Shown here: positions 9,262 to 16,515 of the stretch, one piece after another | Position numbering within the stretch: position 1 is the stretch's first letter | How the letters are laid out: the number at the start of each line of letters is the position of its first letter | Source of the DNA: Deltaproteobacteria bacterium | Lineage (GTDB): Bacteria; Myxococcota_A; Polyangia; HGW-17; SLPX01 | DNA length: 64,000 nucleotides | NCBI GenBank assembly: GCA_021162935.1 | Contig: JAGGXR010000115.1 | Location: forward strand, 1-64,000 | Direction: 5' to 3' | Notes under the pieces: generated by a model | Told to the model about the DNA's origin: nothing | The model's database searches: none | What the model saw: the letters and a program-made list of their open reading frames with translations, nothing else | Translations under genes and position numbers: made by a program

Positions 9262-9290
9262 AGGGTACTTTGGTTTTTTGTGGATGTCAA
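9262..9290 (-). promoter_or_regulatory. Predicted sigma70 promoter of rpsA
   Basis: On the minus strand TTGACA (9285-9290), a 17-bp spacer and TACCCT (9262-9267). Transcription would start near 9255, leaving about a 100-nt leader before rpsA. Confidence 0.6.
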
Positions 9291-9312
9291 ACGAAAACAC
9301 GAAGAGCCGAAT

Positions 9313-10230
9313 TTAGGCGGTCGTCAGGGTTCCCCCCAACCTCTTTCGGAGACGCTCGACCGTGACCACGAGCGTCGACTGGAGGGTCGAACAGCCACTG
9401 ACGACCCCCAAGGCTCGGACATCGGACAGGTCGAGGTCATCCACGTCGTCAAGACTACCGAGTTGTACGACCCGCACGCCCGCCTCTTTCATCCGGTGCA
9501 GGAAACCATCCAGGTTCATGGCGGTCTTGCCGACCACCAGAACGGTGTCGCATCGATCCGCCACCCGAAGTGCTTCCGTCTGTCTATTACGGACCGACTG
9601 ACAAATACTCGGATAGGCCCGGACCTCCTCGAAACGATCCAAAGCGGCCAGGACCACGCCTCCGTACGTCTCAAAGTCACCCGTGGGTCGTAAGAGCACT
9701 GCAACGTGCGCAACGTCCTCGGGCACTTCCGCCTTCACGACCGATCCATCTTCCACCAACAACCCGGCGAACACACGACCATATGGCTGCGAAAGAGAGG
9801 CAATCTGCTCCCTCCAACCTGCTTCGGCCCGGTCCAGGATGGCCATGGCATCCGGTGCATCCGCCCCCCCGACCACCAGAACCGGATACCCATCGATTGC
9901 GAGTCGATAGGCGAGATCCTTCGTGCGGACCAGCCTGGGACAGACCGTCGCAAGAGGCACCCCGCCCCGCTCCTCGACAAGCCGTTCCAGGTCGGGTGTG
10001 CCTCCACAGATCGGCAGGGCCACCACTTGGCCTGAATCGATCTGCTCGACGCCTTCAACCATGACCAGGCCATGCCCGGTCAGTTCCTGCATGACGGCCG
10101 GATCATCCACCACGGAACCAACGCTCACGACGGACCCTGCGCCGTGGCGAGCCAGATGCTGTTCGATCATCCTGACGGCCCGACGAACACCGTAGCATGG
10201 GCCCGCTACACGCGAAAGCACAAGTTCCAC
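9313..10230 (-). CDS. IspH/LytB-like protein lacking active-site His/Glu
   Basis: The 305-residue protein aligns end to end with IspH (HMBPP reductase), the last MEP enzyme. The three cysteines that hold the iron-sulfur cluster are kept: C12 (GPCYGV), C97 (TVCPRL) and C210 (PSICQS). Residues that bind or protonate HMBPP are not. Where IspH has a conserved His before Asn-Pro there is D42, the SHG histidine is C75, and the His/Glu pair of HPEVIG is A125/D127; TT of QTTQ is PT and the SxN loop is AMN. Catalysis of the normal reaction is therefore doubtful. A GTG start one base after the cmk stop, with GGAGG six bases upstream, implies coupling. It could be a repurposed Fe-S protein, with true ispH elsewhere. 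Confidence 0.85.
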   Translation of the reverse strand: MELVLSRVAGPCYGVRRAVRMIEQHLARHGAGSVVSVGSVVDDPAVMQELTGHGLVMVEGVEQIDSGQVVALPICGGTPDLERLVEERGGVPLATVCPRLVRTKDLAYRLAIDGYPVLVVGGADAPDAMAILDRAEAGWREQIASLSQPYGRVFAGLLVEDGSVVKAEVPEDVAHVAVLLRPTGDFETYGGVVLAALDRFEEVRAYPSICQSVRNRQTEALRVADRCDTVLVVGKTAMNLDGFLHRMKEAGVRVVQLGSLDDVDDLDLSDVRALGVVSGCSTLQSTLVVTVERLRKRLGGTLTTA

Positions 10231-10231
10231 G

Positions 10232-10906
10232 TCAATCCTCCATAGTCCTTTGCACCTGCTCGAACATGCGCTCGACCACTTGGTCTGGCGTCAATGCCGT
10301 CGAATCCACCATGACGGCATCCGGAGCGGGCTGCAACGGCGCCACCGCCCTCTGCGAATCCCGATTATCCCGCTCCTGTTGCTCTGCGAGCACGTCCTCT
10401 ATGGTGACCGATCTGCCGCGTGCAGTCAACTCGTCAAAACGGCGTCTCGCCCGCTCCACGGGATCCGCTACGAGAAAAAATTTCGCTCCCGCATTGCGAA
10501 ACACGACGGTCCCCATGTCCCGCCCCTCCGCCACCACCACGTCCGCCGAATGCCCCAAACGTCGCTGAAGGTCCAACAGCACGGCTCGAACCGGCGCGTG
10601 GGCCGACAGCACAGAGGCATCCTGGCTCACCTCGGGCGTCCGAATAGCGTCACCCACTGGCTGCCCGTCCAACAGGACGACCGGTTGAACCTGCCCCGAA
10701 ATGGTCTCGAACCGCACATCGAGATGCGACGCCATTTCCACGAGACCGTCGATATCCGCAGGGGACACGCCTCGTTGCCTTGCTTGGAGGGCAAGACAAC
10801 GATAGATGGCCCCCGTGTCAAGGACCATCCCGTCCAGGCGGGCGGCCAGAAGCTGCGCCACGGTGCTCTTGCCGGCACCTGCCGGTCCATCAATCGTAAT
10901 GATCAT
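10232..10906 (-). CDS. cmk: Cytidylate kinase
   Basis: Phosphorylates CMP/dCMP with ATP in pyrimidine nucleotide salvage and synthesis. The P-loop GPAGAGKST is at residues 7-15, and the EGRDMGTVVF segment is typical of bacterial Cmk. With the start at 10906 the protein is 224 residues, the usual length; AAAGGAAA lies upstream. The longer frame to 10939 adds 11 Lys-rich residues and is unlikely. First gene of cmk - ispH-like - rpsA. Confidence 0.95.
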   Translation of the reverse strand: MIITIDGPAGAGKSTVAQLLAARLDGMVLDTGAIYRCLALQARQRGVSPADIDGLVEMASHLDVRFETISGQVQPVVLLDGQPVGDAIRTPEVSQDASVLSAHAPVRAVLLDLQRRLGHSADVVVAEGRDMGTVVFRNAGAKFFLVADPVERARRRFDELTARGRSVTIEDVLAEQQERDNRDSQRAVAPLQPAPDAVMVDSTALTPDQVVERMFEQVQRTMED

Positions 10907-10925
10907 TTCATATTTTCCTTTGCAC

Positions 10926-10954
10926 TTTTTATTTGCCATCTACAAAATGGTCAA
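10926..10954 (-). promoter_or_regulatory. Predicted promoter of cmk
   Basis: TTGACC (10949-10954), 17-bp spacer, TAAAAA (10926-10931) on the minus strand. It would give a very short leader just covering the cmk ribosome-binding site. Confidence 0.4.
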
Positions 10955-11057
10955 GGAATCTACGGATCGTTGGCAACGCACCCGACAACAGATTGACGCG
11001 AGACCGATCGCTTTTCGCAGCAGCCGCGGTCGGCGAGACATCATTTATAGGAACTCA

Positions 11058-11636
11058 ATGAAACGACAGCTCCCGTTACACATGACACCGGCACTGATTC
11101 CCAGCCTACAACAATTGGCGCAGAAGCTCCATTGGCGCAGGGTCCTCCTCTTGGGTGGACGCCGACGAGTCGTCGACAAACTCAACGAGATGGACCTGGA
11201 CGTCGTCTGGAATGACCCCCATGAATCCAACATCCGAGTTGCTCCCACTTTCGATGCCATCGTCGCCATTTCGCAAATCGGGGGCGTCCGACCGACCCAG
11301 GCCCACGACATGGTCCGGTCATGGGTTGCCCTTCTGCACCCAGGCGGCACCCTCGCTTTGGCCGAACTCGCCGCTGAAGGAGACACGGGGAGTCTCGCCA
11401 TGAAACTGGCTCGTCGACTCCGTGGCAAGGCCTTCATGGACCCTGCCGACCAATGCAGTCTGCTCCTCCATGCGGGCATCCGAGACATCCATCAGGTCTG
11501 GCCGCAGGGGGTCGGATCCTGGGTGCTCAGCCACGGCGTCAAGGCGGCCCTCGCGCATTTGGAACGAGTTCCTGATGCCCAAACAGCAGGGCTGGACCCA
11601 CAAACGGGCCTCCCCCTCGAACACGAGGATGCATGA
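11058..11636 (+). CDS. Methyltransferase-fold protein before ispE
   Basis: 192 residues from the ATG at 11058, which has AGGA six bases upstream; longer frames run back through the cmk promoter and are not credible. The pattern VLLLGGRRRVV, then VVWNDP, FDAIVAI, and ALLHPGGTLALAEL follows the strand order of a class I SAM-dependent methyltransferase (strands 1, 2, 4 and 5). The glycine motif is degenerate, so cofactor binding is uncertain. The last four bases overlap ispE (ATGA), indicating translational coupling. Possibly a degenerate or non-catalytic member. No substrate can be suggested. Confidence 0.7.
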   Translation: MKRQLPLHMTPALIPSLQQLAQKLHWRRVLLLGGRRRVVDKLNEMDLDVVWNDPHESNIRVAPTFDAIVAISQIGGVRPTQAHDMVRSWVALLHPGGTLALAELAAEGDTGSLAMKLARRLRGKAFMDPADQCSLLLHAGIRDIHQVWPQGVGSWVLSHGVKAALAHLERVPDAQTAGLDPQTGLPLEHEDA

Positions 11637-12496
11637 CCTGGCCCAGGCACGAAACTGAAGTTGCCGTGACGGCTCCAGCGAAGATAAATTGGTATCTCTA
11701 CGTCGTGGGTCGTCGACCGGACGGCTACCACGACATCGTCTCGCTCATGACACCTTTGACTCTGGCAGATCAGGTCAGAATCTGTTATAAGCCAACCGAT
11801 ACGAAGCGATGGTTGAGGTGCCCCAAACGGCCAGATCTCGAAGGCCCCCACAACCTGGCACTCCGTGCCGTACGATGGTGGGAGAAACACGTGGAACCCA
11901 TACCAGGCGGCCTGGATATACTGCTGACCAAACACGTCCCGACTGGGGCTGGGTTGGGTGGAGGCAGCGCGGACGCTGCTGCGGTCCTCCGTAGCCTCTG
12001 TCGCTTGTCGGGTAGACAGTCGCTCCATCTGCAGACCTTGTGCGACCTGGGGTGCGACGTCCCGTTTTGCCTCGCATCCAAGGCAGCCCTAGTAACAGGA
12101 CGAGGCGAGCATCTGTCCCCAATCGAAAGGCTTCCTGAACTCGACCTGTGCATCGTATGGCCGGGATTCGAAATCCATTCGGAATGGGCCTACAGCCAGA
12201 GCCGACCGACCCGACTCCCCGACGCCGATACCGACCACCTTTCCCGGATCGGAGACAATGACCTCTGGACTGCTGCGGTCGAAAAGTATCCGATGTTGGC
12301 AAAGGTGCGAAACGACTTGAAGAAGCTCGGAGCCAAGGCAACCGGGATGACGGGAAGCGGCTCTGCCCTCTTCGGTTCCTTCGAATCTCAGACCGCCGCA
12401 GGCCAGGCAGCATCCCGATTCAGGGACAGAGGTTTTTGGGCGACACGTACGCAAACGCGACCCGTGGCCGATTGGTCACCGGCTTGCTCAGCCTAA
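11633..12496 (+). CDS. ispE: 4-diphosphocytidyl-2-C-methyl-D-erythritol kinase
   Basis: GHMP kinase that phosphorylates CDP-ME, step 4 of the MEP pathway between the two activities of IspDF. The N-terminal APAKINWYLYVVGRRPDGYH, the ATP loop PTGAGLGGGSADAA and the late MTGSGSALFG motif are all present in order. 287 residues, the normal length. Starts inside the preceding gene by an ATGA overlap. Followed closely by the PilZ and pssA genes. Confidence 0.94.
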   Translation: MTWPRHETEVAVTAPAKINWYLYVVGRRPDGYHDIVSLMTPLTLADQVRICYKPTDTKRWLRCPKRPDLEGPHNLALRAVRWWEKHVEPIPGGLDILLTKHVPTGAGLGGGSADAAAVLRSLCRLSGRQSLHLQTLCDLGCDVPFCLASKAALVTGRGEHLSPIERLPELDLCIVWPGFEIHSEWAYSQSRPTRLPDADTDHLSRIGDNDLWTAAVEKYPMLAKVRNDLKKLGAKATGMTGSGSALFGSFESQTAAGQAASRFRDRGFWATRTQTRPVADWSPACSA

Positions 12497-12513
12497 CGAG
12501 GACGGACACCATC

Positions 12514-12921
12514 ATGTCGGAGCGCCGTATTCACCACAGACTGCCAATCGAACTCAAGGTGGAATATAAAAAACTGAACACCTTCTTTGCTGACTACACG
12601 AAAAACATCTGCAAAGGAGGGACGTTCATTCGCACGAAACGTCCACTAGCCGTTGGAACCAAGTTCATTTTCAAACTCCACATTCCCAAGTTAGAACATC
12701 CATTGAAGCTGACCGGAGAAGTCAAATGGGTGGTACGAGAAGACCAAGCCCCCCCCCCAGGCGTGCCAGAGGACCATGAACCAGGCATGGGCATTCAGTT
12801 CATCTACACCTCTGACGACGAAAAGCGACGCGTCCATGAAATCGTCGAACACCTCATGACCGACAGTCTCGGGCCGCTCTTATATGGAAAGCTCATCGGA
12901 TTCGAAGACGAGAAAGAATGA
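12514..12921 (+). CDS. PilZ-domain protein (TIGR02266-like)
   Basis: A single PilZ domain, 135 residues, resembling the Myxococcus paralogous family TIGR02266. The RxxxR motif of cyclic-di-GMP binding is present (R5-R9 in RRIHHR). The second motif, normally D/NxSxxG, reads NICKGG (31-36) with Cys in place of Ser, so c-di-GMP binding is plausible but not assured. GMGIQF near residue 90 closes the beta barrel. The start at 12514 is preferred to the frame opening at 12436, which would overlap ispE by 60 bp. The stop overlaps the pssA start (ATGA). Confidence 0.85.
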   Translation: MSERRIHHRLPIELKVEYKKLNTFFADYTKNICKGGTFIRTKRPLAVGTKFIFKLHIPKLEHPLKLTGEVKWVVREDQAPPPGVPEDHEPGMGIQFIYTSDDEKRRVHEIVEHLMTDSLGPLLYGKLIGFEDEKE

Positions 12922-13775
12922 CACGAATCATGACTACTAGCACTGCCAAGGCGTCATGGAAATACCTCGTCCCGAATGCCGTGACCGCCACCAACATGAT
13001 GTTGGGAGTCGCCTCACTGCTCAATACCCTGGCAGGACAATACCAACTCGCTGGGTGGCTCATTCTCCTGGGCGTTATCTTCGACAAATTGGACGGCAGC
13101 ACGGCCCGTTTTCTCAAGGCATCGAGTCGATTCGGAGTGGAATTCGACTCCTTGGCGGATCTTATCACCTTCGGCATGGCGCCGGCGGGCTTCGTCTATG
13201 CCGTGGTCGGCGGCCATATTCCACCCATATCACCGGTTCTTCGCAGCCTCCTCGCAATCGCCTGCGGTGCCTATGTACTGGCTTCGGCCACGAGACTCGC
13301 CCGATTCAATCTGGACGCCGTTGCCGGTGGGTCTCCCATCTACTTCGGCGTCGCCATGCCCATGGGTGCAGCACTGGTGACCACCTTTCTTCTCGTGATC
13401 ATCAAATACCATGGCCAGATCTACGAACCATGGGCCGCCGATCTCATGATCCTGGGCTCATGGCATCCTGCTGAATGGATGTATCGATTCTACTCGATCT
13501 ACGTTTTCGCCGTGGCAGCGCTCATGGTGAGCGACCTCAAGATACCGAAACCAAAGCCGACGGGGAACCGATTGGTCAACGCGTTTCTCATCATCAATTT
13601 CGTTGCCGTCTACATCACGATTCCCCTGCGAATCTTCCCGGAATACTTGGCCCTTTCCGGCATCGAATACGTGCTCATCGCCCTCTACCTGACGCTGTTC
13701 AACAAGAAAACAAAAAGCTACAAGCGTATGACATTTATGGACACACTCGCCATCCCCCCCACAGACGAGGACTGA
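12918..13775 (+). CDS. pssA: CDP-diacylglycerol-serine O-phosphatidyltransferase
   Basis: Membrane enzyme making phosphatidylserine, the precursor of phosphatidylethanolamine. The CDP-alcohol phosphatidyltransferase signature is complete: D56, D59-G60, A63-R64, G73, D77, D81. About seven or eight hydrophobic helices are visible over 285 residues, as expected for PssA of the Gram-positive/archaeal type. The ATG at 12918 overlaps the PilZ stop; a second ATG at 12930 is possible. Last gene of its operon, convergent with the kinase gene 34 bp away. Confidence 0.9.
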   Translation: MTRIMTTSTAKASWKYLVPNAVTATNMMLGVASLLNTLAGQYQLAGWLILLGVIFDKLDGSTARFLKASSRFGVEFDSLADLITFGMAPAGFVYAVVGGHIPPISPVLRSLLAIACGAYVLASATRLARFNLDAVAGGSPIYFGVAMPMGAALVTTFLLVIIKYHGQIYEPWAADLMILGSWHPAEWMYRFYSIYVFAVAALMVSDLKIPKPKPTGNRLVNAFLIINFVAVYITIPLRIFPEYLALSGIEYVLIALYLTLFNKKTKSYKRMTFMDTLAIPPTDED

Positions 13776-13809
13776 CCATCCTCGCACGCCCTCTTGCGCC
13801 TCACAGGGA

Positions 13810-16161
13810 TCACGAACCAGCGCCGGTCCCCTTGACCACCACCGTCTCGCCTCCGTGCACGCGGAAGCGTTGATAGAACACACGCTTACGTCGCGTCAGA
13901 TACAGGCCCACGTCATTGGTCCCAAAGTCCACCTTGAGCCTGGCGGGACAATTCCACCCAGTGTCCCTGCCACTAATATAGATCCGATACATACCGGCAG
14001 GCGAACAGCGAACATCCACGGCCGTCCTTCCAGACCTCGCTTTGCGAAAGGAGTGCGCCAGCCTGGGCAGATACAATTTTAGTTTGTGGTCCCCGAAACG
14101 TCGCACCGTGACCACGCGATCCACCACCCGACAGTTCCGGTGGTTCAGGATGAGATGACACTTCCGTGCGGTTTCGAAATGCAACCGCAGAGGACTGCGG
14201 CCCATGACCCGCTTCCCACAAAGAACCGTCGCCCGCGGGGGCATCGTGATCACGTCGATCTCCCGACTGGATCTGGCCCCTTTCCTTGAAACGACCGATG
14301 GGTCGCCAGCAGACGCAGGCGCCAGACTCCCGGATTCCCGACCTGGCCGGGCAACCGTCCTGGCATCCAAAGACGGTCGGACTCCACCATCGGGCTTCTT
14401 GTGCCCCGGCGTATGCAGGACACGGGGAACCGTGGCGATTCCACCGTCATGTCGCAGCGATTGGACGGCTCCGACTCGATGTCCGCCAGCCCGACCCTTC
14501 GGATGAACGGACCGCCGCGCCAGCACCTCGACATGGCCCGCCGCCCCATGACCACCGTCTTCATCGACCGACGATCGTTTCAGCAACGCCACGTAGGCCG
14601 CGGTCGTCGCCAGCACCATCGACAAAGAGGCCATCGCCAAAATGAGGGTGTGCTTGCGCGTCCAGCGCCGACTATTCTCGTTTGCCTCCATGAGCCCCAC
14701 CTCAGCCGTCCTCGGGCTGAAATGCTCGGGAACCAAACCATATTCGGGCTCCGAACTGGAAAACGTATCCAGCACGGGCAACTCGATGGCAGCAGGCACA
14801 TGTGACTCGGGCACGGGCGCCAAATCATCTTCCAAGGCTTTGCCAGCAGACGCTACCTCCCTCGCGTGGAAATCCACGCCTCCCTCCCCTCGCGCCCCAC
14901 GATCTGCAATCGGCCTCCCTACGGGTGGTCCCGGAGAACTTATCTGAGAACTATCCTGCAAAGCAGACACCAAATGCATGAGGCCCTCTTCGGAATCCGA
15001 TTGCACGTTGGTCACCACCTGGGACGATTCCTGCTCTCCGGGTTCGTATCCATGCCCCGCAACCCCTCCCCGCCGCTCGTAGACTTCCGTCGTGTCCACC
15101 CCCGAATCGGACGTTTCGTACCGATCCGACGTGGAACTCTCCTCCTCCATCCAACGACGAGATCGCCGGCCAATGAGCCGTTCGGGCAGGGTCACCTCCG
15201 AGGTGTTGTCTCCCACGCCATACGAGTACTTACTGTCCTGCAACCGACCGTCCAATGCGGCGAAATACCGGGCGAGATTCATCTCGCCCACCACCTTGCC
15301 CCTGGCTGCCAAAATTCGGGAAAGGACCTCCGAAACAGCAAGCGCACTCTCGAATCGATCGTTCGGCTCGCGAGCCATCAACTTCGGCAAGACCGGTTCT
15401 ATCAAGGGTTCCACCCCGGGAATGGGCGGCACCATGGCTTCTTCGACCTTGCGGATCGTGGCAGGAATTCCGTCCGCATCGAACAGGGGAGCCCCCGACA
15501 GCATTTCGTAGAAGATGGCCCCCAAAGAAAAGAGATCGCTGCGGGCATCCACCTTGGCATTGTGGACCTGCTCGGGAGACATGTAGGCATACTTGCCCTT
15601 GAGTTCACGAGAACGGGACGTATCGTTTTCCCACAAGGCCTTTGCAATACCGAAGTCCAGAATCTTCACCTGCCCCTGACGACTCACCATGACGTTCGAA
15701 GGACTCAAATCCCGGTGCACGATGCCAATTCGCTTTCCAGCCGGGTCGCTCAGGGTATGTGCGTAGTGCAGTCCCTTTGCCACTTCGGAAACCAAAAACA
15801 CCGTGAGTTCCCACGGCATCGTCAGGCCTCGCTCCTTGAGTCGATCGAGGAACCACCGAAGATTCACCCCATCAACGTATTCCATCACCATGAAATAGTC
15901 GCCGTCGATGGCGTCGAGTTCGATGAGCTGAACGATGTTCCCGTGTTCCAAAGTGGCACTGATCTTGGCTTCACGGATGAACATCTCGACGAACTTGGGC
16001 ATCTCGGCGAGATGCTGATGGATCCTCTTCAGGGCAAAATACTTCTCGAAACCCGCCACGGTGCGCAGCCGCGCTCGATAGACCGAAGCCATCCCTCCCA
16101 CGCCCAACAATTCGATGCACTCGTATCGTCCGATTTGAAACGATGAAAAGCGGTCAGGCAT
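13810..16161 (-). CDS. Membrane Ser/Thr protein kinase with PEGA-like C-terminus
   Basis: Hanks-type kinase domain at residues 10-280: glycine loop GVGGMASV (20-27), catalytic Lys K45, helix C Glu near 64, HRDLSPSN from 149, DFG 169-171 and MSPEQ replacing APE. A disordered, acidic Ser/Glu-rich region follows, then one membrane helix at about 503-527 and an envelope-facing part of about 250 residues. Its end (about 640-783) looks like a PEGA-type beta domain (TVLCGKRVMGRSPLRLHF) that may bind cell-wall or other surface ligands. The layout matches the eukaryotic-like kinases abundant in Myxococcota. Convergent with pssA. Confidence 0.92.
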   Translation of the reverse strand: MPDRFSSFQIGRYECIELLGVGGMASVYRARLRTVAGFEKYFALKRIHQHLAEMPKFVEMFIREAKISATLEHGNIVQLIELDAIDGDYFMVMEYVDGVNLRWFLDRLKERGLTMPWELTVFLVSEVAKGLHYAHTLSDPAGKRIGIVHRDLSPSNVMVSRQGQVKILDFGIAKALWENDTSRSRELKGKYAYMSPEQVHNAKVDARSDLFSLGAIFYEMLSGAPLFDADGIPATIRKVEEAMVPPIPGVEPLIEPVLPKLMAREPNDRFESALAVSEVLSRILAARGKVVGEMNLARYFAALDGRLQDSKYSYGVGDNTSEVTLPERLIGRRSRRWMEEESSTSDRYETSDSGVDTTEVYERRGGVAGHGYEPGEQESSQVVTNVQSDSEEGLMHLVSALQDSSQISSPGPPVGRPIADRGARGEGGVDFHAREVASAGKALEDDLAPVPESHVPAAIELPVLDTFSSSEPEYGLVPEHFSPRTAEVGLMEANENSRRWTRKHTLILAMASLSMVLATTAAYVALLKRSSVDEDGGHGAAGHVEVLARRSVHPKGRAGGHRVGAVQSLRHDGGIATVPRVLHTPGHKKPDGGVRPSLDARTVARPGRESGSLAPASAGDPSVVSRKGARSSREIDVITMPPRATVLCGKRVMGRSPLRLHFETARKCHLILNHRNCRVVDRVVTVRRFGDHKLKLYLPRLAHSFRKARSGRTAVDVRCSPAGMYRIYISGRDTGWNCPARLKVDFGTNDVGLYLTRRKRVFYQRFRVHGGETVVVKGTGAGS

Positions 16162-16514
16162 CCACAGACTCCCGAAAACGTTCTATCTTACAGTCTCAGG
16201 GCTCGAACAAAAACAACCTTTGTTCTTGGGCACCGCTTGAATCCGCACGTCCACAGCAATCATCCGTCCCCATGACCAGGATGGCCCATCGCCGCTCCTT
16301 GTGACCTGGGCGTCTTGGCGCCCAAGGCCACGAACGTACTGTTCCGCAAGTCCTTAGGAGGCTGGTCAGAATAAATCTGCCATCTGGAACGCCGATCCAT
16401 CCCGCATGGCTTTGTCGCTCCTCGGTTGCGTACCACCGGTACGCGCCCTCGTCGCTTCGTGCCAGACGGGCGCCTCGACGCCCCAATTTGGCAACCCTAT
16501 TTTGAACAACCTCC
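16162..16514. other. Intergenic region upstream of kinase gene
   Basis: The part nearest the kinase (16162-16300) should hold its promoter; TTTTTG, a 17-bp gap and TAAGAT on the minus strand are only weakly convincing. The part from 16356 is the long inverted-repeat element described separately. A 96-codon minus frame across the region has no domain features and follows from the palindrome. Confidence 0.5.
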
Positions 16515-16515
16515 T
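16356..16515. repeat. 160-bp imperfect palindrome, MITE/REP-like
   Basis: The ends are inverted: AGGAGGCTGGTCAGAATA (16356-16373) against TATTTTGAACAACCTCCT (16498-16515), 15 of 18 pairing. A perfect hairpin GCGTACC-ACC-GGTACGC (16428-16444) sits at the exact centre. Between ends and centre the two arms keep pairing blocks such as TGCCA, CTGG/TTGG and CGACGAGG. The element ends on the first base of the stop codon of the lipoprotein gene, so it would form a long stem at the 3' end of that mRNA. Similar hairpin-bearing intergenic repeats occur in deltaproteobacterial genomes as far as I recall. No second copy was seen in the window. Confidence 0.7.

Noticed and set aside
10806-11057. N-terminal extension of the methyltransferase-fold ORF
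   Set aside because: Overlaps the start and promoter of divergent cmk; the ATG at 11058 has its own ribosome-binding site.
16196-16486. 96-codon minus ORF after the TSP3/VWA lipoprotein gene
   Set aside because: Lies mostly within the long palindrome; Arg/Gly-rich with no start signal. Treated as part of the repeat element.
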